A stretch of DNA of 64,000 nt from Granulicella sp. S156 (lineage in GTDB: Bacteria > Acidobacteriota > Terriglobia > Terriglobales > Acidobacteriaceae). Positions within the stretch are counted from its first letter, which is position 1; each line of letters begins with the position of its first letter. The translations under genes and the position numbers were made by a program. The stretch spans positions 22,403 to 86,402 of the forward strand of contig NZ_LMUH01000018.1 in the NCBI RefSeq assembly GCF_009766105.1. The letters are read 5' to 3'. The notes beneath the pieces are model-generated. The model saw only the letters and a list, made by a program, of their open reading frames with translations. It ran no database searches and had not been told where the DNA came from. Shown here piece by piece: positions 52,314 through 60,695 of the stretch.

Positions 52314-53408
52314 CTAGTGAAGCTGTGTGAGATAGGCCGTAATCAAATCCAGATCATGATCGTTCAGGTGCATCGCTGGCATCAACGAACCGGGCTTCAT
52401 CGTGTTTGGATCGTCGATCCATCTTCTTAAATTCTCAGGATTGTTCTGAACTGCTCCCGCCGCAATGGTGTCGCGGATGGCAAGATGTGTCAGATCGGGT
52501 CCGAACCGCCCCGTCGCTACCGTTCCTTTGACCGTATGGCAGTTGATGCAGGCATTGTGCATGAAGACGGTCTGGCCTGCTGCAGCGGTCGGATTCCCTG
52601 TGAAATCCTGTTGCGCCGGCTTCTGTTGCTGGCTGGCCCACGCCGCAAAGTCCTCCGGTGATTGCGCATAGACACGCAGCAACATCTTCGCATGCTGCGT
52701 TCCGCAATACTGCGCGCACTGTCCGAGATAAAGACCCGCGTCTGGTGGGTCGATCCACATGGTATTGACGCGGTTCGGAATCACATCCATCTTCCCCGCA
52801 AGGCGTGGTACCCAGAAGCTGTGGGACACGTCGGCCGATGACATCGTAAGGTACGTCGGCTTGGGGTTCGCCTTGTCGCTGGTAGGGATGTGAAGTTCGT
52901 TGGCCGTCACGATTCCCAGCTTCGGGTAGCGATACTCCCACCAGAACTGATGGCCGATGACGGTTACATCCATCGTATTGTCAGGCTTAGGGATAGCCTC
53001 GGTCCTTAGAATGACCCGCGTGGTCGTGAGGAACAGCATCACCACGATCAGGATCGGGATGACCGTCCAGGAAAGCTCAATCTGGTTGCTTCCGTAGATC
53101 TGCGCCGGCTCATGATCGGAGTCCGTGGGACGATGCCGATAGCGGATCAGGGCATAGAGCAGCAAACCGCCCACCACAAGAAAGATGCCGAAGGTGACTG
53201 AAAGCACCAGCATCGAAAGGCCGAAGATCGAATGCGCCGGTGTAGCAGCGGGAGCGAAGATGTTCGTGGGAGATTGCGCAAGAGCCGTAACAGCAAACAG
53301 AGGGGCGAGGAACGCCATCCTCCGGAAAGCACGAGTGCAGTAGGAAGCGGAGCGCCGAAGCCCGCCTTGGCAGGAACGTATCGCCGAACATCTGGAGAAG
53401 AGAGACAC
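52314..53408 (-). CDS. ctaC: Cytochrome c oxidase subunit II with fused cytochrome c (caa3 type)
   Basis: 364 residues (GTG start). Long basic signal region, two membrane helices (about 60-90 and 112-130), then the cupredoxin CuA domain: His196, C231-x3-C235-x3-H239-x2-M242. A C-terminal cytochrome c domain has CINCH (287-291), which defines the caa3 type. The GGAGG just before ATG 53316-53318 is too close to serve it, and starting there would drop the basic n-region, so I keep the GTG at 53408. First gene of the eight-gene respiratory operon. Confidence 0.92.
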   Translation of the reverse strand: MSLFSRCSAIRSCQGGLRRSASYCTRAFRRMAFLAPLFAVTALAQSPTNIFAPAATPAHSIFGLSMLVLSVTFGIFLVVGGLLLYALIRYRHRPTDSDHEPAQIYGSNQIELSWTVIPILIVVMLFLTTTRVILRTEAIPKPDNTMDVTVIGHQFWWEYRYPKLGIVTANELHIPTSDKANPKPTYLTMSSADVSHSFWVPRLAGKMDVIPNRVNTMWIDPPDAGLYLGQCAQYCGTQHAKMLLRVYAQSPEDFAAWASQQQKPAQQDFTGNPTAAAGQTVFMHNACINCHTVKGTVATGRFGPDLTHLAIRDTIAAGAVQNNPENLRRWIDDPNTMKPGSLMPAMHLNDHDLDLITAYLTQLH

Positions 53409-53655
53409 AGCAGTCTGACCCCGAAGGCGTTGAGTGGTTGAAAGAACCTAACAAATACCTGCGTCTGAGACGATGCTAAACCAAACGAGAGTCTTGCGGT
53501 TAAACCCTGGTCGAATCAAGTTCGAGTATCGGAGCATCCTACCGCTTATGTAAGGTGAGACGTTCCAGCCAACCGAAAAGGACCGGCGGGAGTCATATGA
53601 TTCTCACAGGCGATTTGCAGAAATAGATGTGGTATCACGGTGACATATGCCGAGT

Positions 53656-53697
53656 TTCAACGGTCCACCAGACGTGACGTTCAACGATTCACCAGAC
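53656..53697 (+). repeat. 18-bp direct repeat in the leader of the 6-phosphogluconate dehydrogenase gene
   Basis: TTCAACGGTCCACCAGAC (53656-53673) and TTCAACGATTCACCAGAC (53680-53697) match at 16 of 18 bases with a 24-base period, ending 24 bases before the ATG. The rest of 53409-53720 shows no gene. Confidence 0.7.
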
Positions 53698-53720
53698 AAC
53701 TGGAAGAGGGAGAGGAACTG

Positions 53721-54743
53721 ATGCAACTTGGAATGGTAGGGCTTGGAAGAATGGGCGCGAATATGGTGAAGCGGTTGGTCGCACACGGCCACGAATGCAC
53801 GGTATTCGACGTGTCGCCGAAGGTAGTAGAAGAACTGGCGAAAGAGAAGGGTGTCACCGGGGCCTCCTCGTTGGAGGATCTGGTGAGCAAGTTGGCGAAG
53901 CCGCGTGCAATCTGGTTGATGATCCCAGCCGGCTTCGTGGACAAGACCATCGCCGGGATCGTTCCTTATCTGGAAGCCGGCGACATTCTGATTGACGGAG
54001 GGAACTCCTACTATATCGACGATATTCGCCGTGCCAAGGAGCTTGCTCCCAAGGGGATTCAGTACGTCGACGTGGGAACCAGCGGAGGCGTGTGGGGACT
54101 GGAGCGCGGTTACTGCATGATGATCGGCGGTCCGAAGGCTGCGGTGCAGCATCTCGATCCCATCTTCAAGACGATCGCTCCTGGCATAGGAGACATCTCG
54201 CCCACTCCCGGACGTGAGAAGTTGGTCGACACGGCGGAACAGGGCTATCTCCACTGTGGAGAAAGCGGTGGCGGCCATTTCGTTAAGATGGTGCACAACG
54301 GTATCGAATACGGAATGATGGCGGCCTATGCGGAGGGCCTGGGCGTGTTGAAGGCGGCGAACATCGGCAAACAAACCGGTGAGATCGATGCAGAGACGAC
54401 TCCGCTACGCGATCCTGAGCATTATCAGTACGACTTCAATCTGCCGGATATCGCTGAAGTGTGGCGTCGCGGCAGCGTAATCGCCTCCTGGCTGCTGGAT
54501 CTGACGTCGTCCGCTTTGGCGGAAGATCCGCAACTCGTAAAGTTTGGAGGCCACGTCTCCGACTCGGGCGAGGGCCGTTGGACGGTCAAGGCCGGAATCG
54601 ATGAGGGCGTGCCCACACCGGTTCTAACCGCCTCGCTCTATGAGCGATTTACTTCGCGAGGAGATGCGGACTTTTCCAACAAGCTTCTCTCCGCGCTTCG
54701 CTATGAGTTCGGCGGCCATCTCGAAAAGACGGCTCCTAAGTAG
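53721..54743 (+). CDS. gnd: 6-phosphogluconate dehydrogenase, decarboxylating (short type)
   Basis: 340 residues from ATG 53721 (GAGG 7 bases upstream). NAD(P) motif GLGRMGANM at 7-15, DGGNSYYIDD, GTSGGVWGLERGYCMMIGG and the catalytic GGGHFVKMVHNGIEYGMM. The chain is about 130 residues shorter than E. coli Gnd, which marks the short YqeC/GndA-like form, often NAD-preferring. It converts 6-phosphogluconate to ribulose 5-phosphate and CO2. Monocistronic with a terminator. Confidence 0.92.
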   Translation: MQLGMVGLGRMGANMVKRLVAHGHECTVFDVSPKVVEELAKEKGVTGASSLEDLVSKLAKPRAIWLMIPAGFVDKTIAGIVPYLEAGDILIDGGNSYYIDDIRRAKELAPKGIQYVDVGTSGGVWGLERGYCMMIGGPKAAVQHLDPIFKTIAPGIGDISPTPGREKLVDTAEQGYLHCGESGGGHFVKMVHNGIEYGMMAAYAEGLGVLKAANIGKQTGEIDAETTPLRDPEHYQYDFNLPDIAEVWRRGSVIASWLLDLTSSALAEDPQLVKFGGHVSDSGEGRWTVKAGIDEGVPTPVLTASLYERFTSRGDADFSNKLLSALRYEFGGHLEKTAPK

Positions 54744-54750
54744 GACAGGA

Positions 54751-54785
54751 AAAAGGAGAGCTCCTGCGGGGGCTTTCCTTTTGTC
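54751..54785 (+). terminator. Intrinsic terminator after gnd
   Basis: A 14-bp stem with two G-T wobbles (54751-54764 / 54769-54782) and a TGCG loop merges into a T run, 7 bases after the stop codon. Confidence 0.85.
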
Positions 54786-54821
54786 TTCGCCGTTAGCGCG
54801 CGTATTTACCTCTAGCATCGA

Positions 54822-55060
54822 AATGAACCACCCCAGAACTTTCATCTCGACCGAAGGCGGCGTTTTTTTGCCGCCGTAGCGTCAAGACCTGCAGGTTGCA
54901 GAGCGCGATGCAAATGCTTGTGGCGCGCTTTGCGTCAAGACCTGCAGCTTGCTGGTAGTGGCACCATCGCCTGTGCAAGCAAACTGCAGGTCTCTCCACT
55001 CCGCATGACGATAAAGCCATCATGCTCCGGTCGAGATGACAATTCTGTGGCGGTTCATTC
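54822..55060 (-). repeat. MITE/REP-like palindromic intergenic element, copy 2
   Basis: About 239 bp, inverted relative to the copy at 7814-8046. Terminal inverted repeats begin AATGAACC and include TCATCTCGACCG. One internal arm differs: a GGCGGC...GCCGCC hairpin with a T7 run replaces part of the core. It separates gnd from the GH2 gene; nothing else is seen in 54786-55098. Confidence 0.85.
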
Positions 55061-55098
55061 AGGCATCGCACCATTTATGAAAATGTCTTAGCTCTTTA

Positions 55099-57510
55099 TC
55101 AAACCTCTTCCGGCGCCACAGCCTTTAGCGTGAACTCAACCACCTGCGTCCCAAGTCGCAGATGCCGTGCCGTCAGCCGCACAACCCCAGGCCTCTCCTG
55201 TGCTCGTACCCAGACCGCACCTGTTCCACCGACGAGGGCGAAGGGATTGTCACCAATCAATTCGCCCGGGCCCTCCAGCGTAAAGACGATGGGGTCATTG
55301 GCCGAAGGGTGGACGTTCCCAAATTCGTCCGTGACACGCAGAACAACTCGAGTTGTATCCGCCCCATCCGCCAGGAGGCTTTGATCGTCGGGTACAAGTA
55401 CAAACTTGCTGTCGACGCCATTGCCGGACATGGAACGCGAGATCACCTGCTTGCCGTCGATATAACCATCGACGCGCAGGTCTCCCCATCGGAAGGAAAG
55501 GTTGTTCTTGTCCAAAACATCCATATCCATGACAAAGGGCGGATACTTGAGATGTTTGAACTCAGTACGGTCCGCGTCGATCTCTGCGATGAGCTTCCAT
55601 GGGTTGGAAGGCAGGCTGCGCTCCCGGATGTAGCACTTGAGGTGGTCGCAATTGGTGCAGAACACTGCTTTCCTGAAGCCAACCGACTCATCGCTCTTGG
55701 CCCAATGAAAAGCGGGCTCTAAGACGACTTCTTCTGCGGGAGAGCATTGCGACTTATAGAAACCGGCAGCGGCTTTAGGCTCGCGGAAGATATCCGTTAC
55801 ACCGTGGTAGCAGATACGGTCGCCGGCGCCAAAGTTGGCATGCGTGTTGTAATCGAAGGCGCACCAGCCGATGCCGCCTGCATACTGCGGGTTCGATGCC
55901 AGTTGATCGTGGATACGTGCATGGCGAAGGGTGTGCTCGCGCTGACGTTCGTCGTCATCGGTGGTCTTGGTGGGATACGTGTGACCGACAAACTCGGTAT
56001 TCAAATAGAGCGGATGATTCGGCTCTTGGAGTGGAAAGCCAAAGTCATTGATCGTGAACACATCTTCCAGCAACTCTGAATGCCTGAGGTAGCGAATTCC
56101 TCCAGTCTGCCGTGTGCCATCCAGTGCGTGCGCCAGAGCGTTGGTGCGTGTGTAGAAGTCATGATCATCTTGCGATTCGTTAATGCGAACACCCCAGAGA
56201 ATAATGGAGGGATGATTCCAGTCGCGGCGGATCATGCGGCCTACATTGTCGATCGCAACCTGTTTCCACGGCTCAGGGCCAATGTGTTGCCATCCGGGAA
56301 TCTCTTCCAGCACCAGCAATCCGATCTCGTCGCAGCCGTCGAGGAAATGCCGCGACTGCGGGTAGTGCGAGGTTCGCACGATATTGCAATGCAGATTGTG
56401 ACGCAGGATCTTGGCGTCCTGGCGCTGGACGCGAGCAGGCATGGCCTGCCCTACGAATGGAAATGTCTGATGCCGATCCAGTCCGCGCAGCTTTACGATC
56501 TTGCCGTTTAGAGAAAAGCCATGATCTGTAAAGACAGCCTCTCGGAAGCCGATCCTGCGCACATCTTCGTCGATCGTTTGACCACCGCGAATCAGCTTTA
56601 CGTGCACGGTGTAGAGCTTAGGCTTGTCCAATTGCCACAGCTCAATGCCAGTTAGCTGAGTGAGAGAAACGGTATGCCTGGCTGAGTCGTGCACAGTCTC
56701 CGAGCTCAGGTAGACCGGTGCATTGGCCGTTGGATCCATCGCCGCATCTGGATCCGCAGCTTCTGCGGAAGTTACAGCATGCGAGGCCTTAGCTACCACA
56801 CGATCTTGATCTCTCAGTTCGACCTCAAGAGACAGTGTGTCGCTCGTCTTCCCAGATCCAGCAACAAAGCAGTCAACATCAAGCGATGGGGCAGCGCTAA
56901 GGACGTCTTTGGGGCGCGCGAAGATGTTGTCGAGGAATGTATCGGGGACGACGCGCAGTGAAACTTCCCGGTAGATACCTCCAAAGGTCATGTAGTCGAT
57001 CTCATTACCGAAGGGAGGAATGTCGTCGCGCTCTGTCGAATCCACCTGCACGACGAGCACGTTCTCTCCTGTCTTACGCAGATGAGGAGTCAGTTCGAAC
57101 GTAAACGGTGTAAACCCTCCTTTGTATTCGCCAAGAGCATGTCCGTTGATCCATACGGTCGAAGCCGTCATCACGCCTTCGAAGTCCACGAAGATGCGCT
57201 TGCCCTCGGCGTTCGCAGGGTATTTGAACCTGCGCCGATACGTTGAAATAAACTCGTAAGCCTTGTCGTCGAAGTTGTGCCAGGGAAGCCGCACATTCGT
57301 GTGGGGAATGACCACGCGTTCGAATCCGGCATCGTTGAACTCCGGTGATTCTGCGCCGTCTATCTTTGCCGCTTTGTATCGCCAGCCACGATTGATGGAG
57401 AGAATTCGTCGAGAGGACTGGGCGGGTGCAAGTGCAAAAGCTGAGGCGCCAGGGAGAGTAGCGGTGGCGCACAAGGCAGCTGTGGTCTTGATGAAATCAC
57501 GTCTACGCAT
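55099..57510 (-). CDS. Glycoside hydrolase family 2 enzyme (beta-galactosidase-like), Tat-exported
   Basis: 803 residues. Tat signal MRRRDFIKTTAALCATATLPGASAF-type N-terminus with RRRDF. Domain order: sugar-binding jelly roll (about 40-215), immunoglobulin-like (about 215-335), TIM barrel (about 335-620), C-terminal Ig-like/DUF4982-type part (about 640-800). The GH2 acid/base region is WGVRINESQ, and the nucleophile Glu is probably in YLNTEFVGHTYPT. It should remove beta-linked galactosyl or glucuronosyl residues in the periplasm. Last gene of the glycan cluster. Confidence 0.88.
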   Translation of the reverse strand: MRRRDFIKTTAALCATATLPGASAFALAPAQSSRRILSINRGWRYKAAKIDGAESPEFNDAGFERVVIPHTNVRLPWHNFDDKAYEFISTYRRRFKYPANAEGKRIFVDFEGVMTASTVWINGHALGEYKGGFTPFTFELTPHLRKTGENVLVVQVDSTERDDIPPFGNEIDYMTFGGIYREVSLRVVPDTFLDNIFARPKDVLSAAPSLDVDCFVAGSGKTSDTLSLEVELRDQDRVVAKASHAVTSAEAADPDAAMDPTANAPVYLSSETVHDSARHTVSLTQLTGIELWQLDKPKLYTVHVKLIRGGQTIDEDVRRIGFREAVFTDHGFSLNGKIVKLRGLDRHQTFPFVGQAMPARVQRQDAKILRHNLHCNIVRTSHYPQSRHFLDGCDEIGLLVLEEIPGWQHIGPEPWKQVAIDNVGRMIRRDWNHPSIILWGVRINESQDDHDFYTRTNALAHALDGTRQTGGIRYLRHSELLEDVFTINDFGFPLQEPNHPLYLNTEFVGHTYPTKTTDDDERQREHTLRHARIHDQLASNPQYAGGIGWCAFDYNTHANFGAGDRICYHGVTDIFREPKAAAGFYKSQCSPAEEVVLEPAFHWAKSDESVGFRKAVFCTNCDHLKCYIRERSLPSNPWKLIAEIDADRTEFKHLKYPPFVMDMDVLDKNNLSFRWGDLRVDGYIDGKQVISRSMSGNGVDSKFVLVPDDQSLLADGADTTRVVLRVTDEFGNVHPSANDPIVFTLEGPGELIGDNPFALVGGTGAVWVRAQERPGVVRLTARHLRLGTQVVEFTLKAVAPEEV

Positions 57511-57685
57511 AGATGGGGTCTTTCCTTCTCGGCAAGGTACAGCGTTTCGTCAGGTTCGATTAGAGGGTATAGAGAACAGTGTGCGCATTCAACTCAAGAA
57601 TAATTTCACAGGAGTTCTAAGTGGATCACAAAAGTAGGAGCGTCGAAGGTTCAGGGCCGAAGGCCCGGTGTATCTGTCGTTCTGC

Positions 57686-57844
57686 ATTTCTAAACCACCA
57701 CAAAAATCGTCATCCTGAGCGGAGCGCTGCATGTATGTATCGCGTGATACATCCTTCGACTGCGCGCTGCTGAACGCTTCGCTATGTGATACATATGTGC
57801 AGCGCTCCGCTCAGGATGACGATTTTTGTGGCGGGTTTAGAAAT
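57686..57844. repeat. 159-bp palindromic element, copy 3 of the MITE/REP-like family
   Basis: Two arms (57686-57735 and 57790-57844) that are almost exact reverse complements. Both run from TTTCTAAACC through GTCATCCTGAGCGGAGCGCTGC. The termini resemble the AACCACCACA...GTCATC ends of the elements at 7.8 and 54.8 kb. The rest of 57511-57897 is the GH2 promoter region with no gene. Confidence 0.88.
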
Positions 57845-57897
57845 AGAGGAGGGCAGATTTGTACCGGCAAACCCTCGAAGTGATCCACATACAACTG

Positions 57898-59367
57898 CTA
57901 TTGGCTAACAACGGCACTTGCTCCAGAGGCAACATCGGTGATGATCCAACTGATCGGCGCTCCTGCTGCGTCCGAAGATACTTTGGCGCGAACGGAATGA
58001 CCATTCACCATCAAGAACGGAATTTTACCTGAGAATGCCGCCTGCCAATGAACGGTCGGCCCGGAACGATTGGTCAAGGTGCTTCTTCGGTTTCCGTTAT
58101 GTTCCAGATCCACCACATTCTCTCGTATCCGAACGCCCGTTAATGTTGCGTTATCGGAGCTCTTCGGGAGTCGTGAGATGGAGTGCAGAAGCGGACGTTC
58201 TGGATTGCCGCCTTCGACCACTTCGAGGCCCATTGTTCCTGTCACAAGGGCTGCAATCACGGAGAAGGAGACCTCCGGGTATTCACGCCTGTCTTTATCG
58301 GGCCGAGTGAGATCCATGATGCGTTCATACGCAGCGTTGTTTTCTCCATAGCGATAGAAGGTCTGCGCCAGATAGCTCTCCTCTTCGATTCCGATGCTAT
58401 TCAGATACCCAGCCGATTCGATGTAGGAGAGCGCTGCTCGAATATGAACTGGATCCTTGCTGGCTCCGAAATAAAGAACCATTGCATCGCCGGAGCCATG
58501 AGTATTGCCATCCTGCGAAAAGAAACCCATGAAATGGTGATCCTTTTCAGACCAGGCTCTGTGCTCAACAAGACTCAGGAGTTTATCCGCCGTATCTGCA
58601 TACTGCTGAGAGAGGCTTGCCTCATGATGACTGTCGGCTACAAGCTGGAGAGACTCAAAGCCGCGATACTCGGCCGCGAGCAGGTCTGTCCCAAGGTTGA
58701 AGTTGTTCTCGCCCTCCGTGTAGCTTGGGATCCCGCGCGCATGTATGAACTTACCTTGGGACAGATGTTGATTCATGATCCTGGGCCGCTTCAGAATCAC
58801 ATCTGGTTGCAGATCCCAGGCATTCACATAATCGGTAGAGGTCGTCTTGAAGAATCTCTGGAAAGAGGGATCGCTCAAATAACGATCGTCACCTGTCCAT
58901 CGCCACATGCGAACGATGCCGTCGAGAACGTCGAAGTTCGCCGGGAGGTTGTACCAGAAGTCATTGTCGTTCAGGTAGTCGGCTGCAGAGGGATGCCCGT
59001 ACTTATCGATCTCCCAATAGCCTGCCCAATCCCGGTCCGGAGAAACAGCGGCGGCGAATCGCGTTAGCATATTGCGATTCGCCGCGTATAAGCCTAAAGC
59101 CGCCGCTCCTGTGGTCTGGTGCGATACATCTCGCATGCAAAAGGAATCGCGCCCGGGAAGAGCAGCCTCATACCACGGTCCTGCTGGTTCAGAGCCATCG
59201 TGAGCATAAGCCAACGCCTGCGACTTTGCCCATTGGAAGGACTGCTCCAGCCTCTTATCCGAAGACTCGAACTGCAGGCTCGATAGAGGAGTTACAGCCT
59301 GGGCATGGACAGCCATGCTGGATGCCAGACTGAATAGCAGAAGGCTTCGATACAAGACTGTTCCCAT
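57898..59367 (-). CDS. Exported six-hairpin (alpha/alpha-barrel) glycosidase-like protein
   Basis: 489 residues, signal peptide LLLFSLASSMAVHAQA. The motif PGRDSFCMRDVSHQTTGAAALGL and later GIPSYTEGENNFNLGTDLLAAEYRGF suggest a six-hairpin glycosidase as in GH78/GH63-like enzymes. The two usual acidic residues could be Asp in RDSFCMRD and Glu in SYTEGEN, but I cannot name the family. A C-terminal beta domain follows (about 400-489). It starts 10 bases after the GH27 stop codon, so co-transcription is certain in form. Confidence 0.72.
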   Translation of the reverse strand: MGTVLYRSLLLFSLASSMAVHAQAVTPLSSLQFESSDKRLEQSFQWAKSQALAYAHDGSEPAGPWYEAALPGRDSFCMRDVSHQTTGAAALGLYAANRNMLTRFAAAVSPDRDWAGYWEIDKYGHPSAADYLNDNDFWYNLPANFDVLDGIVRMWRWTGDDRYLSDPSFQRFFKTTSTDYVNAWDLQPDVILKRPRIMNQHLSQGKFIHARGIPSYTEGENNFNLGTDLLAAEYRGFESLQLVADSHHEASLSQQYADTADKLLSLVEHRAWSEKDHHFMGFFSQDGNTHGSGDAMVLYFGASKDPVHIRAALSYIESAGYLNSIGIEEESYLAQTFYRYGENNAAYERIMDLTRPDKDRREYPEVSFSVIAALVTGTMGLEVVEGGNPERPLLHSISRLPKSSDNATLTGVRIRENVVDLEHNGNRRSTLTNRSGPTVHWQAAFSGKIPFLMVNGHSVRAKVSSDAAGAPISWIITDVASGASAVVSQ

Positions 59368-59376
59368 GGGCACGAT

Positions 59377-60549
59377 CTAGCGCTGCTCCAACAACAGAAC
59401 ACCATGCTTCGGAACGCGAAGTTTGGTGCTGCCGTCGATGGCGACTTCCTTCTTCGTCCAGAGATCCAGCAGATGTTTGCCTCTGAAATCGGCAAGCACC
59501 TTCAGGTTGGGATCAAAGTCCAGCGTGGATTCGCCGCGATTGAAGAACGCGATCGCTTTATGGCCTCTCGACAGGTCCTTCTCCCATATCTCCTTTGGAC
59601 CCTCTTCCCAAACTCTTCTGCCCTGATGCCCGAGTGCGTCCTGATCCAGAGCGATGACGTCTCGATTCATGAGGATCGCCTTCGTCTCCGGAGTCATCTT
59701 GCTCAGATCATTGCCGGCCAGAAGCGGAGCGGACAGCATCGCCCACAAGCTCATATGCAGCTCATACTCTGTGTTGTTCATCCCACCATTGCCAACTTCG
59801 AGCATGTCCGGATCGTTCCAGTGACCTGGTCCAGCGAACTTCTCAAGCCCGGCCTGTTGGAATCCGATCAAACTCATGCGGTCCCAGTGGTCATTGATAT
59901 CGTCTGTTGTCCGCCAAAGATTTCCGCCCTTCTCCGGCCCCCACGCCCACACTGAATACAACCCGTACTGGCAGAAGCTGTACACCATAGGGCGACCTGT
60001 CTTAGCGATGGCAACGTGCATCTTCTCGTAAGCTGCCTTCTGCATGGCCGCAGCCTTATCCAGATCGTCTCCCGTTTCCTGTCGGATAATGTCTCCGAAG
60101 CTGCACTGGTCGTATTTCAGGTAATCGATGCCCCATTCCGCGTATGTCTGCGCATCCTGCGCCTCATGACCATAGCTGCCTTCATAGCCGGCGCATGTCT
60201 TCGGCCCTGGCGAGGAGTAGATCCCCAGCTTGAGCCCCTTCGAGTGGACGTAGTCTGCAAGCGCTTTCATATCAGGGAATTTTTCATTGGTGTGGATGAC
60301 ACCTTGCGCGTCGCGCTTGCCCTCCCACGTGTCGTCGATATTCACATACACGTACCCGGCATCCCGCATTCCACTTGCCACCAGAGCATCCGCTGCCGAA
60401 CGCACATCGGCGTCAGTCACCTTCTCGGCAAAGTGATTCCAGCTATTCCACCCCATCGGTGGCGTTGCAGCCGTCGGAACATTCTGGGCAGTCAGTCCCA
60501 TGGGGGACAGAAGCGCTATCATCCAACACAACTTCCAACTTCTAATCAC
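59377..60549 (-). CDS. Alpha-galactosidase, glycoside hydrolase family 27
   Basis: 390 residues from GTG 60547-60549, chosen because AAGGAG stands 6 bases upstream (ATG 60591 lacks a site). Signal peptide (CWMIALLSPMGLTAQN). TIM barrel begins TPPMGWNSWNHF; nucleophile Asp in YLKYDQCSFGD; acid/base region WRTTDDINDHW; GHWNDPDMLEVGNGGM. All are GH27 hallmarks. A small C-terminal beta domain ends the chain. It removes alpha-linked galactose from oligosaccharides or polysaccharides in the periplasm or outside the cell. Confidence 0.93.
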   Translation of the reverse strand: MIRSWKLCWMIALLSPMGLTAQNVPTAATPPMGWNSWNHFAEKVTDADVRSAADALVASGMRDAGYVYVNIDDTWEGKRDAQGVIHTNEKFPDMKALADYVHSKGLKLGIYSSPGPKTCAGYEGSYGHEAQDAQTYAEWGIDYLKYDQCSFGDIIRQETGDDLDKAAAMQKAAYEKMHVAIAKTGRPMVYSFCQYGLYSVWAWGPEKGGNLWRTTDDINDHWDRMSLIGFQQAGLEKFAGPGHWNDPDMLEVGNGGMNNTEYELHMSLWAMLSAPLLAGNDLSKMTPETKAILMNRDVIALDQDALGHQGRRVWEEGPKEIWEKDLSRGHKAIAFFNRGESTLDFDPNLKVLADFRGKHLLDLWTKKEVAIDGSTKLRVPKHGVLLLEQR

Positions 60550-60695
60550 GTTTTTCTCCTTGAGCGTAAAAACAGCAGATTGGTTGAGCATAGGGCCCTC
60601 AATTTGAGACTTCTCTATGCATGACAGCCATGTTACCGAAGCTGCAAAGGCTACGCGTCTGTCATCTTATGTAAAACGCACCCCATGGCATGCTA

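Noticed and set aside
57686-57844. Palindrome as a simple transcription terminator
   Set aside because: Arms of about 50 bases and ends shared with other elements fit a repeat family better than a terminator.
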